A stretch of 33,470 nt of DNA from Nonomuraea zeae (GTDB lineage: Bacteria; Actinomycetota; Actinomycetes; Streptosporangiales; Streptosporangiaceae), in the NCBI RefSeq assembly GCF_005889725.1, contig NZ_VCKX01000121.1, positions 1 through 33,470 of the forward strand. The letters are read 5' to 3'. The number at the start of each line of letters is the position of its first letter. The first letter of the stretch is position 1. Of this stretch, positions 7,860-15,595 are shown in pieces. The notes under the pieces were generated by a model. The model was not told the DNA's origin, did not search any database, and saw only the letters and a program-made list of their open reading frames with translations. Position numbers and translations under genes: made by a program.

Positions 7860-9350
7860 ATGGCCACTCGCCCGAACGTGCTGTTCGTGATGACCGACCA
7901 GCAGCGGTTCGACACCATCGCGGCGCTCGGCAACCCCCATCTCGCGACGCCCAACCTTGACCGGCTGGCCGCGCGCGGGACCGTGTTCGACAACGCGTAC
8001 TCCACCTCCCCCGTCTGCGTCCCCGCGCGCTACACGCTGCGCAGCGGTTGCGAGCCGACCAGGACCGGGGTGTACGACAACGCCGTCCCGGACGGAGGGC
8101 ACGCCGCGATCCGGGATCGCTGCGGCCCGTACCTGGCCGAGGCGATGAGCCTGCGCGGCTACCGCACCTGGGGCGTGGGCAAGTTCCACACCGTGCCCTG
8201 GGACGCGCCGCTCGGCTACGACGTGCAGCGGCACAGCGAGGAGTTCTACACCACGCCCGAGCAGCGAGCCGGCGACTCGTACGCGGCGTGGATCGCGGCC
8301 GAGCATCCCGAGTACGACTGGATCGAGGCCCTGATGGGCGAGCGGACCGACATGTACTACATGCCGCAGCTCAGCCCGCTGCCGGCGGATTGCACCGTCG
8401 AGTCCTGGGCCACCCGGGAGGCGATCGGGCTGATGGCCGCCGACGACGGCCGGCCCTGGTTCGGGCTCGTGTCCTACATCGGCCCGCATCCCCCGTTCGC
8501 GCCGCCGCTGCCGTACAACCGGATGTACGACCCGGACCTGATGCCCGACCCGGTGTGCGGCGATCGCGACGTCGATCATCTCGATCAGCACATCCCGTGG
8601 ATGAACCACCTGGTCTACGCCGAGGACGTCGACCCGCACCGGGCCCGTACGCTCAAGGCCCGCTACTACGGCGAGATCAGCTACATCGACGGCTGCATCG
8701 GCGACCTGCTCGACGCGGTGGAGCGGAGACCGGACGCGGACAACACCGTGATCTGCTTCTTCGCCGATCACGGCGACCTGCTCGGCGACCATCACGGCTG
8801 GCAGAAGGAGAGCTTCTTCGAGGCGTCGGCCCGGGTGCCGTTCCTGATCTCCTGGCCGGGCCGGGTCGCGGCCGGCGCCCATCGAGCCGAGCCGGTCTGC
8901 CTGACCGACCTGTTCGGCCTGGCCACGTCCGCGGCCGGGCAGCCGGAGCTGCGGCAGGGCGCTGACCTGCTCGGCCTGCTGACCGGTACGGCGCCGCCCA
9001 GGGAGACGCTCTTCGGCTACCACGGGCGACCCGGCACCCGGCGGTTCAAGGCGATGGTCAGGCAGGGCGACCTGAAACTGATCTGGCTGGCCAACGGCGG
9101 GCACCGGCTGCTGTTCGACCTCGCGGCCGATCCGCACGAGGTCGAGCCGGTGCAGGCGGAGCGTCCTGCGGACGCCGAGCGGCTGACCGCGCTGCTGGCC
9201 GGGCAGCTCAGGTCCGAGGGCGTGGCCGAGGCCTTCGACGGCGACGCGCTGCGGACCTTCCCGTACGAGGAGTGGCCGCTGACCCGGATCCACCAGTTCG
9301 ACCTGTCGCGCGGGGTGACCGGCTTCGGCGCGGGCCCGCGGCAGGGGTGA
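7860..9350 (+). CDS. Sulfatase, formylglycine-dependent, cytoplasmic (second)
   Basis: This 496-residue protein starts at the ATG at 7860 behind GAGGAGA. A GTG at 7842 overlaps that ribosome site and is less likely. NVLFVMTDQQRFDTIAALG carries the metal-binding Asp13 and Gln14. STSPVCVPARYTLRSG contains Cys53 in a CxPAR motif, the formylglycine precursor. FFADHGDLLGDHHGWQKES is the second metal site, and the sequence resembles choline-sulfatase and glycan sulfatases of family S1. It lacks a signal peptide. It is only distantly similar to the first sulfatase and has the alternative Ala in the motif, so the two probably cut sulfate from different positions or substrates. It lies 42 bp after the first sulfatase and ends the operon, facing the P450 gene. 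Confidence 0.93.
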   Translation: MATRPNVLFVMTDQQRFDTIAALGNPHLATPNLDRLAARGTVFDNAYSTSPVCVPARYTLRSGCEPTRTGVYDNAVPDGGHAAIRDRCGPYLAEAMSLRGYRTWGVGKFHTVPWDAPLGYDVQRHSEEFYTTPEQRAGDSYAAWIAAEHPEYDWIEALMGERTDMYYMPQLSPLPADCTVESWATREAIGLMAADDGRPWFGLVSYIGPHPPFAPPLPYNRMYDPDLMPDPVCGDRDVDHLDQHIPWMNHLVYAEDVDPHRARTLKARYYGEISYIDGCIGDLLDAVERRPDADNTVICFFADHGDLLGDHHGWQKESFFEASARVPFLISWPGRVAAGAHRAEPVCLTDLFGLATSAAGQPELRQGADLLGLLTGTAPPRETLFGYHGRPGTRRFKAMVRQGDLKLIWLANGGHRLLFDLAADPHEVEPVQAERPADAERLTALLAGQLRSEGVAEAFDGDALRTFPYEEWPLTRIHQFDLSRGVTGFGAGPRQG

Positions 9351-9362
9351 CCGGCGGCGGGC

Positions 9363-10541
9363 TCACCAGGTCACCGGGAGGCGGTGCACGCCGTAGATGT
9401 CCATGCCGTCGCGCGTCGGCACCTCCTCCGGCGCCACGGCCAGGCGCAGCGTCGGGAAGCGGGTGGCCAGGGCGGGCAGCGCGGCACGCATCTCGACGCG
9501 GGCCAGCTGCTGGCCGAGGCACTGGTGGATGCCGTGGCCGAAGCCCAGGTGGCCGGCGGCCTCCCGGCGCAGGTCCAGAACGTCCGGGTCCGGGTAGCGC
9601 AGCGGGTCGCGGTTGGCGGCGGCCATCGACAGCGCGACGGTCTCGCCGGCCCTGATCACCTGGCCGTCCAGCTCGACGTCCTCCAGCGCGGCCCTGGCGC
9701 CGGTGTGGGTGATGGTCAGGAACCGCATCAGCTCCTCCACCGCCTTGCCCGCCAGGCCCGGGTCGGCGCGCAGCAGGGCGAGCTGGTCGGGGTGCTCCAG
9801 CAGCGCGAACGTGCCCAGCGCGATCATGTTGGTGGTGGTGTCGAGCCCGGCGCCCAGCAGGAAGCCGCCGATGCCGCCCAGCTCCTCGTCCGACAGCTCC
9901 GTGGAGGTCAGGTCGCTGAGCAGGTCGTCGGTGGGGTGGGCGCGCTTGAGCACGACGAGGTCGCCGATGTAGCGGGTGATCTCGGTGTAGGCGGCGTACT
10001 GCTCCTCCGCCGTCGCGCCGCCGGCCACCGTGGCCGCCAGGCTCTGGAAGCGGTCGCGGTCGTCGTACGGCACGCCGAGCAGCTCGCAGATCATCACCGC
10101 GGGCACGGGCCGGGCGAACGCCTCCACCAGGTCCGCGCCCGGGCCCGCGGCCTCCATCGCGTCCAGGTGCTCCTTGGTGAGCGCCTCGGCCCGCTCGGTG
10201 AGCAGGTTCATCCGCCGGACGGTGAACTTGCCGGTCAGCAGCTTGCGATAGCGGGTGTGCTCGGGGGCGTCGAGCCCGGTCAGGTCACCGATCGGCGCGG
10301 ACGGTATCGGCCCGACGTCGGCCAGCGGGTAGTGCTGCAGCTCGTAGCGGGAGCTGAAACGGGGGTCGGAGAGCACGGCGCGGACCTGGCTGTGGCCGAG
10401 CGCCAGCCAGCCGGCGTGCCCGTCGGGGAAGACGAAGCGGCGCAGCGGCTGCTCGGCCCGTAGCCGGGCCAGCTCGGCCGGCGGATCGAACGGACGGCCG
10501 GCGGGGCGGGCGACGGGAAGGGCGGCCAGGGGCTCGGTCAT
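9363..10541 (-). CDS. Cytochrome P450, soluble bacterial type
   Basis: The 392-residue protein begins at the ATG at 10541, preceded by AGAAAGGGAAC. A longer in-frame ORF to 10676 would cover the promoter and its operator repeats. All P450 landmarks are present: DAPEHTRYRKLL near residue 91, the I-helix oxygen-binding stretch GAGLDTTTN (230-238), the K-helix ExxR (Glu270, Arg273) and the heme loop FGHGIHQCLG with ligand Cys341. The type resembles actinomycete CYP105/107-like hydroxylases, which accept electrons from ferredoxin. No ferredoxin, reductase or biosynthetic genes are adjacent, so the substrate is unknown. Four repeated near-palindromic sites across its promoter imply tight regulation by a small-molecule-responsive repressor that is not encoded next to it. 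Confidence 0.95.
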   Translation of the reverse strand: MTEPLAALPVARPAGRPFDPPAELARLRAEQPLRRFVFPDGHAGWLALGHSQVRAVLSDPRFSSRYELQHYPLADVGPIPSAPIGDLTGLDAPEHTRYRKLLTGKFTVRRMNLLTERAEALTKEHLDAMEAAGPGADLVEAFARPVPAVMICELLGVPYDDRDRFQSLAATVAGGATAEEQYAAYTEITRYIGDLVVLKRAHPTDDLLSDLTSTELSDEELGGIGGFLLGAGLDTTTNMIALGTFALLEHPDQLALLRADPGLAGKAVEELMRFLTITHTGARAALEDVELDGQVIRAGETVALSMAAANRDPLRYPDPDVLDLRREAAGHLGFGHGIHQCLGQQLARVEMRAALPALATRFPTLRLAVAPEEVPTRDGMDIYGVHRLPVTW

Positions 10542-10562
10542 GTCGGTTCCCTTTCTGCAGGC

Positions 10563-10635
10563 GTGAACGATGTGCGCGTTATGCGAACACTGTACGCACG
10601 GCGAACGTCGTACGCAACCCGCCAACACCGTGCGC
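10563..10635. repeat. Four near-palindromic 15-bp repeats (operator array)
   Basis: Four copies of a 15-bp element begin at 10563, 10583, 10601 and 10621. The copies are GTGAACGATGTGCGC, GCGAACACTGTACGC, GCGAACGTCGTACGC and GCCAACACCGTGCGC. The consensus is GYSAAC-N3-GTRCGC, an imperfect dyad (GCGWAC-N3-GTWCGC). Start-to-start distances of 20, 18 and 20 bp put the copies close to two helix turns apart. Copy 2 overlaps the -10, copy 3 the -35, copy 1 the start of the transcript, and copy 4 lies upstream. Confidence 0.75.
10589..10617 (-). promoter_or_regulatory. P450 promoter
   Basis: On the minus strand TTGCGT (10612-10617) and TACAGT (10589-10594) are separated by exactly 17 bp. Transcription would start near 10582, giving a leader of about 40 nt. 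Both boxes are embedded in the 15-bp operator repeats. Confidence 0.6.
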
Positions 10636-10652
10636 CCGCCTTCCGTCACCGA

Positions 10653-10691
10653 TGACTGAAGGGGCGTCCCCGTCATGTTCAGTCACGTGAC
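10653..10691. promoter_or_regulatory. Nested inverted repeats in the divergent intergenic region
   Basis: TGACTGAA (10653-10660) and TTCAGTCA (10678-10685) are perfect 8-bp inverted arms, and GGGG-CGT-CCCC lies inside them. The right arm overlaps a second palindrome, GTCACGTGAC (10682-10691). The region lies between the P450 operators and the ABM-like gene and may serve that gene's promoter, or form a hairpin. Confidence 0.4.
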
Positions 10692-10743
10692 GGAGGCGGT
10701 CCGCGGGGGCCCGGGGCTAGCCTCGTCGCCATGAGGCTGATCA

Positions 10744-11235
10744 ATGACCAGCCGGCCGTCAAAGCCCGCGCGTCACGACGCCGTCGTGCTGATCCGCACC
10801 GCGAGCGTGGACGCCGCCCTGGAGCTGCGGGAGAGCCCCGCCTACCAGGAACTCGGCGAGACCCTCCGCACGGCCGCCCGCCGGACCCGCGAGATCGTCG
10901 CGAGCAACGCCGCCCGGCTCGGCGACGTGGACCACAGCCAGGACCACGCCTTCCTGTTCAACTACTTCTACGCCGACGACCGCGAGACGCTGCTGAAGAT
11001 GTGGGAGTACACCGCCGGGTGGTTCCAGGCCAAGACCGCCCTGCCCAACTCCGCGCTGATGCGGCCGCTGGAGGGCGAGCCCGCCGACTATGGGATCATC
11101 AACCACGCGAGCTGGCCGAGCCTGCGTGCCTTCCTGCCCGGCCTGATCTTCCGGCCGACCTTCCGCAGCTTCGTGCTGGCCAACTTCAAGGCCAACGGCA
11201 TCGCCGCGCAACCGATCATCTACCGCCGGGTGTGA
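10744..11235 (+). CDS. Small ABM-like (dimeric alpha-beta barrel) protein
   Basis: This 163-residue protein has no signal peptide or membrane segment. The start is the ATG at 10744, with GAGG seven bases upstream. The C-terminal half (HAFLFNYFYADDRETLLKMW, then YTAGWFQAKTALPNS, then LEGEPADYGIINHASW) has the Trp-centred spacing and alternating strand-helix character of antibiotic biosynthesis monooxygenase and related stress-responsive barrel proteins. The N-terminal 45 residues are a charged helix rich in Ala and Arg. Such proteins act as cofactor-free oxygenases or heme/quinone-binding enzymes, but no specific reaction can be read here. It diverges from the P450, and the pair may share control through the intervening operators. 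A start at 10731 is in another frame. The fold assignment is moderate. Confidence 0.65.
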   Translation: MTSRPSKPARHDAVVLIRTASVDAALELRESPAYQELGETLRTAARRTREIVASNAARLGDVDHSQDHAFLFNYFYADDRETLLKMWEYTAGWFQAKTALPNSALMRPLEGEPADYGIINHASWPSLRAFLPGLIFRPTFRSFVLANFKANGIAAQPIIYRRV

Positions 11236-11236
11236 C

Positions 11237-11470
11237 TCAGGTCAGCTCCGGCAGCCGGATCAGCTCGGCGCGGGAGGTGACGCCCAGCTTGGGAAAGGCC
11301 TTGTAGAGGTGGGAGGCCACCGTGCGCGGGCTCAGGAACAGCTGGGCGGCGATCTCGCGGTTGGTCGCTCCCGTGACGGCCAGCCGGACCACCTGCAGTT
11401 CCTGCGACGTGAGGCCGAGGAGCAGGAGGACGGGCCGCGCGCCGGCCGCGAGCTCTCGACGGTGCGAGAG
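11237..11470 (-). pseudogene. C-terminal LuxR helix-turn-helix fragment of a lost regulator
   Basis: The minus strand reads a clear GerE/LuxR domain: GLTSQELQVVRLAVTG, then ATNREIAAQLFLSPRTVASH, then LYKAFPKLGVTSRAELIRL, with a stop at 11237-11239. Upstream similarity fades after about 15 further residues (RRELAAGARPVLLLL), and the frame is closed by a stop near 11540. There is no usable start codon or ribosome site. The AAGATNREIAAQLFLSPRTVA-type sequence is usual at the end of large LAL-type regulators of about 900 residues, so most of that gene has been deleted. The break lies next to the 3' end of the subtilase gene, suggesting that a rearrangement brought the two together. The remaining domain could bind DNA only if made by a fused transcript. 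Confidence 0.75.
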
Positions 11471-11539
11471 GCCTAGACCGGCGATGCCTGGACACGGGGA
11501 TGCCGGGAGCGCGGTGCCCCCGGCATCGCCGCGACGTGC

Positions 11540-14500
11540 CTACCTCAGCGTGAACGCACGGGCGGTGGTCTGCTCGACCTTGTTCCCGCCGGTGTCCCAC
11601 GCCTCGGCCTTGAGGCTGACGGCGCCCTTGGTCTGGGCGAGCGCCGGGTAGGTGAGCGTGGTGGTGTACACGCCGTCCCTGCCCTTCTTGACCGTCGCGC
11701 TCTTCCAGGTCTGGCCGTCATCGGTGCTGTAGGAGAGCTTCAGCCCGGCGATGGCCGGCAGCTTCTCGGTGGACGGCGCGTGGCTCACGTCGATGTCGAA
11801 CGTGTGCCGGCGCCCGGCCTGGACGCTGTTGTCCAGCGCCTGGGTCTCCCCGAGGTCGTAACCCACGAACACCAGCGGCTGGGGCCCGCACGGTCCGGTC
11901 AGCTGCGGCAGGAGCACGCAGGTGTGGGTGTCGGTGACGGTGGCCTTGTCCCGGCCCTTGGACCGGAACGTCCACACGTTGGTGTTGCCGCGGCCACTCT
12001 GTTCGAGCCGGTAGACGCCTTCCTCCTTCGGCAGGTTGTACAGCGGGTAGATGCTGCCCTGGTAGCGCGGAAGCTCCTTGCCGTCCTTGGACAACTTCGC
12101 GAGAGCGTTGGCGTAGGTGTCCTCGCGTCCCTGCTCTCCGTTGCCGTTCACGAGGCTGTAGGAGGCCATGAAGATATCGCCGGCCCGGCACATCGGGCAT
12201 TCCAGCCGATAGCCGCTCCCGAGCGAGGGCATGATCAGGCTTCCGGGGGTGAACACGCCCGACCCCCAGTTCCGGGTCTCCCTGCCGGGCTTCTCGATCG
12301 CCGTGGCGATCTTGAGGTCCTCACCGCCGCCGGTGTTCACGATGCCCAACCGGAGCGTGTCCGCGGAGAACCCGCTGAAGTACTCGGGCCGCTGGGCAGG
12401 TCCTGTGAAGCCGAAGGCCACCGAGAACGACGTTTTCTCCAGGGGCTTGAAGCTGTGCCAGGTCTCGGTCTGCAGCCCAGGACCGTCCGGAGTGTGGAAG
12501 TCGGTGTCCACGGTCCGCAGCCGGTTCTGGGAGTAGCGGTAGGTGAGGTCGCCGGGGATCTTGCCTTCCTCGTACTCCTGCAGCTGGTAGGTGTAGTCGA
12601 TGTCGGGAGTGCTGGTGATCTCAAGGGTGACGGGGCCGCGGGCCAGCTGGGTACGCAGCTTCCCCGCGGCCGTCCTGGTGATCTGCGCCACCGGGAGCTC
12701 CGTCTTGCCGGCTCCATGGTTCGAGACGGGAGTCTGGCAGGGGGTGACGGAGTCGTCGGCGAACAGCACGATGCCCACGGCGCCGGCGGCCTTCAGCTGC
12801 TGGACGCGGTCGATGGGGATCTCGCAGTACCCGGTCGGGCCGACGGCGAGCAGCGCGAGCTTCCCGCGAAGGTCCGTGGCGGCGATCTCCTCGGGACTGG
12901 CGGCGCCGACGTAGGCCAGCTTGTGGCGGCTCAGCCCCGCCGGGAAGGGGACGTCCTCCGGACCCAGGCTCTGTCCCTTGTCGAAGTACTCGTTGGTCAC
13001 GGATGCGATGGAGTACTTCTGCGGGGCCACGGCGCGCACGGCCACCTGCTCGTTGATCGCGGTGAGCCGGGTCGAGAACAGGAACTTGCCCTTGGTGACC
13101 TTCTGGGTCGGGGAGACGTACCGGTCTCCGATCGTGATGAGGCCCATCTCCCCCGCGGTCACCGGGCTGCCGTCCCATGCCGTGCGCACGGTGGTGATGG
13201 CGCCGACAGCGTGCCTCCGGTCGATCGGCTTCGGGGTGTCGTAGCGCAGGAGGACGGCCTTGCGGGCGTCCAGGGTGACCTCGAGCCCGCTCTCCGGGAC
13301 GACGACCTCGGGATTCAGCAGCGTGGCGTTCGGGCCGGCCGCGCCGTCGGGCGACTGGTGCACGATGCCGGCCGAAACGGAGTAGGTGCCGGGCTCGACC
13401 ATGTACTGGTAGGCGCCGTCACCTAGGTAGTTGGCCCCGCGAACGCCGTAGACGCCGGGGACGTCGACCGCGCTCGCCCCGGTGAAGAACTCCATGGGAC
13501 CCGGGGCCTGACCGTTCCTGTTGATGGCGCGGACGGTCAGCGGGACCCGCTTGGGTCCGCGTACCAGGCCGATCGGGGTCGTGACGCGCACCCCCGCGGC
13601 GTCGGTGGCCACCAGGGCGCCGGTGTAGGCGCCCTTGACGAGACCGTCCGGGTGCAGGGTGACGGTGACCTCGGCGGTTCCGCCCGCCGGGACGGTCACC
13701 GTCGGGGCGCTGAGCGTCAGCGTGTCCGCCGTGTCCTTCATGGTGGCGTCGAGCGTCAGGGTCACCTCGGCGTCGCCGTCGTTGGCGTAGGTGACGGTCC
13801 TGTCCACGGTGTCGTTCTTGTCGACCGCGATGTAGCCGAAGTCGGCGTTGGGGGTGGTGGCGGTCACCTTCTGGGAGACGGCCCTGGCCACGTCGACCCG
13901 GCCGGCGCCCTGCTGGTAGGCGGTGTGCCCGGCGTCCTTGGCGGTCGACATGAGCGCCGCCTTGAGCCGTTCGCCGCGCCAGTCGGGGTGCTCCTGGGCG
14001 AGGATGGCCGCGGCCCCGGCGACGTGCGGGGTGGCCATCGAGGTGCCCGAAAGCGAGGTGTAGAGGTCGTCGACGGGGGTGCCCAGAGTGGTGCCGGCCG
14101 CGCGGGCGGCGATGATGTCCACACCCGGTGCGGCGATGTCCGGCTTGAGCGCGCCGTCGTTGACGCGCGGACCCCGGCTGGAGAACTCCGCGAGTCCGTC
14201 GGACTTGTCGGTGGCGGCCACGGTCAGCGCCGACGCCGCGGAGCCGGGCATGCCGACGGTCTCCGTGTCGGGCCCGGCGTTGCCGGCGGCGATGACGAAC
14301 AGCGCGCCGGACGACTTGCTGAGCTCGTCGACGGCCTGCGAGAGCACGTCCGTGCCGTCGCTGGGGTCACCGCCGATGCTCATCGAGACGATCTTCGCCT
14401 TGGCCTCGCCGACGGCCCACTCCATGCCGGCGATGATGGCGGAGCTCTCACCGGATCCCTTGTTGTCGAGGACCTTGCCGATGGCGAGCTGGGCGCCGGG

Positions 14501-15391
14501 CGCGACACCTTTCCGGGAGCCGCCGGAGGCGGCGCCGGATCCGGCGACGGTGGCGGCGACGTGGGTGCCGTGGCCGTGGCCGTCGGCCACTTCCTCGCCG
14601 GGGACGAAGCTGCGGCTGGTGACGATCTTCCCGGCCACGTCGGGGTGGGCGGCGTCGACTCCGGTGTCGAGGACGGCGACGGTGGTGCCGGAGCCGTCGA
14701 ACCCGGCCTTCCACGCCTCGGGCGCGCCGATCAGCGGCACGCTCTCCGCGAGGTCGGCCTTGACCTTCCGGTCCAGCCAGACCTTGCCGATGCCGCCGGT
14801 CAGCGACTTGAGCTGCTTGTCCGGCGTCGCGGCGCTCTGGCCGCGCAGGGTGGACCAGAAGTCCGTGGCGCTTGCCTTGTCCACCGCCACCGCGGCGCCG
14901 TGGATGCTGGGCAGCGAGCGCTCGGCGGTGCTCGCGGGCAGGGCCTGCGCGGTGGCCGCGATCGAGGCCTGCGGCGCGCTGCCCTGGTACTGCACGATCA
15001 GCGGCAGCTGCTTGTCCGCGTCGTCGGCGAAGCCGTTGGCCGCCAGGTACCGCACGTCGAACAGGCGGCGCTCCAGGACGCCGGCCTCGATGGCGGGCCG
15101 CGCGTCGTCCGGGATGACGAAGATCCCCTCCGGGCTCGCCTCGCTCCGGAAGTTCGGGGTGCTGCCGTCGGGGCGGCGGACGGCCTGGGGGGTCGCGGTG
15201 TAGCGGCCGCTGCCGTCCTGGGAGAGCCGGACGGTGTCCCCGGTGATCAGCGTGACGGTCCACTGACGGCCGCCGGGGCCGGTCAGTGCGGTGACGTCGC
15301 TCCCGCCCTCGGGGGCGGCGTTCGCGGCCGCGGGGGTGAGCAGGCCGGCGACCAGCGCCGTGACGGCGGCCCCGACTAACACTCTGGACAT
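11540..15391 (-). CDS. Secreted S8 family serine peptidase (subtilase), large multidomain
   Basis: The protein has 1283 residues from the ATG at 15391 behind AGGA. It starts with a Sec signal peptide (MSRVLVGAAVTALVAGLLTP, cleaved after about AANA). A pro-region follows to about residue 215 (IPDDARPAIEAGVLERRLFD). The subtilisin triad is Asp242 (VAVLDTGVDAAHP), His277 (GHGHGTHVAA) and Ser451 (LSGTSMATPHVAGAA), with oxyanion Asn371 (VIAAGNAGPD). A PA-like insert lies near residues 860-920 (LRGKLALLAVGPTGYCEIPI), and the long C-terminal half is beta-rich and ends near a paired strand domain. It should degrade extracellular protein. The layout is typical of very large actinomycete subtilases. 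A longer ORF to 15556 has no signal peptide at its start and was not used. The gene is downstream of a small acidic ORF. Confidence 0.95.
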   Translation of the reverse strand: MSRVLVGAAVTALVAGLLTPAAANAAPEGGSDVTALTGPGGRQWTVTLITGDTVRLSQDGSGRYTATPQAVRRPDGSTPNFRSEASPEGIFVIPDDARPAIEAGVLERRLFDVRYLAANGFADDADKQLPLIVQYQGSAPQASIAATAQALPASTAERSLPSIHGAAVAVDKASATDFWSTLRGQSAATPDKQLKSLTGGIGKVWLDRKVKADLAESVPLIGAPEAWKAGFDGSGTTVAVLDTGVDAAHPDVAGKIVTSRSFVPGEEVADGHGHGTHVAATVAGSGAASGGSRKGVAPGAQLAIGKVLDNKGSGESSAIIAGMEWAVGEAKAKIVSMSIGGDPSDGTDVLSQAVDELSKSSGALFVIAAGNAGPDTETVGMPGSAASALTVAATDKSDGLAEFSSRGPRVNDGALKPDIAAPGVDIIAARAAGTTLGTPVDDLYTSLSGTSMATPHVAGAAAILAQEHPDWRGERLKAALMSTAKDAGHTAYQQGAGRVDVARAVSQKVTATTPNADFGYIAVDKNDTVDRTVTYANDGDAEVTLTLDATMKDTADTLTLSAPTVTVPAGGTAEVTVTLHPDGLVKGAYTGALVATDAAGVRVTTPIGLVRGPKRVPLTVRAINRNGQAPGPMEFFTGASAVDVPGVYGVRGANYLGDGAYQYMVEPGTYSVSAGIVHQSPDGAAGPNATLLNPEVVVPESGLEVTLDARKAVLLRYDTPKPIDRRHAVGAITTVRTAWDGSPVTAGEMGLITIGDRYVSPTQKVTKGKFLFSTRLTAINEQVAVRAVAPQKYSIASVTNEYFDKGQSLGPEDVPFPAGLSRHKLAYVGAASPEEIAATDLRGKLALLAVGPTGYCEIPIDRVQQLKAAGAVGIVLFADDSVTPCQTPVSNHGAGKTELPVAQITRTAAGKLRTQLARGPVTLEITSTPDIDYTYQLQEYEEGKIPGDLTYRYSQNRLRTVDTDFHTPDGPGLQTETWHSFKPLEKTSFSVAFGFTGPAQRPEYFSGFSADTLRLGIVNTGGGEDLKIATAIEKPGRETRNWGSGVFTPGSLIMPSLGSGYRLECPMCRAGDIFMASYSLVNGNGEQGREDTYANALAKLSKDGKELPRYQGSIYPLYNLPKEEGVYRLEQSGRGNTNVWTFRSKGRDKATVTDTHTCVLLPQLTGPCGPQPLVFVGYDLGETQALDNSVQAGRRHTFDIDVSHAPSTEKLPAIAGLKLSYSTDDGQTWKSATVKKGRDGVYTTTLTYPALAQTKGAVSLKAEAWDTGGNKVEQTTARAFTLR

Positions 15392-15446
15392 GATGCGTTC
15401 CTGTCTTCTTGCTGAACGGGGGACGGGGCGGCGCTCTGGGCGCGCC

Positions 15447-15542
15447 TCATACGTCGACCCAGCTGTCGTCGAGCTCGGGCGCCGGTGCGCTGTCGGCGTC
15501 CTGCTCGTGGTCGTCCTTGTCTTCGGGAGCACGCTCGGGCAT
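15447..15542 (-). CDS. Possible 31-residue acidic peptide upstream of the subtilase
   Basis: An ATG at 15542 opens a 31-codon frame ending at TGA 15447-15449, 55 bases before the subtilase start. The peptide starts MPERAPEDKDDHEQ and ends PELDDSWVDV. About a third of its residues are Asp or Glu, and it has no Cys, Thr or hydrophobic core. Most codons end in G or C, as in the neighbours. No clear Shine-Dalgarno sequence precedes it, so it would be leaderless, weakly translated, or a chance frame. I do not recognise a family. It could be an upstream ORF or a small acidic peptide made with the peptidase. Confidence 0.35.
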   Translation of the reverse strand: MPERAPEDKDDHEQDADSAPAPELDDSWVDV

Positions 15543-15595
15543 GCGACAAGAGTCAAGGATGTCGCAGAGAGTTATCTATGGGGTGAATGACCCAT

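Noticed and set aside
7821..9293. A 490-codon minus-strand frame opposite the second sulfatase
   Set aside because: It covers an unmistakable sulfatase on the other strand, and its product is Val/Gly/Arg/His-rich without recognisable motifs.
9347..9367. Hairpin between the second sulfatase and the P450 gene as a terminator
   Set aside because: Only five base pairs with a 11-nt loop are present, and it overlaps both coding ends, too weak to call.
11780..15379. Long plus-strand frames (548 and 575 codons) opposite the subtilase
   Set aside because: The minus strand has the full subtilisin triad and signal peptide. The plus-strand products are low-complexity shadows.
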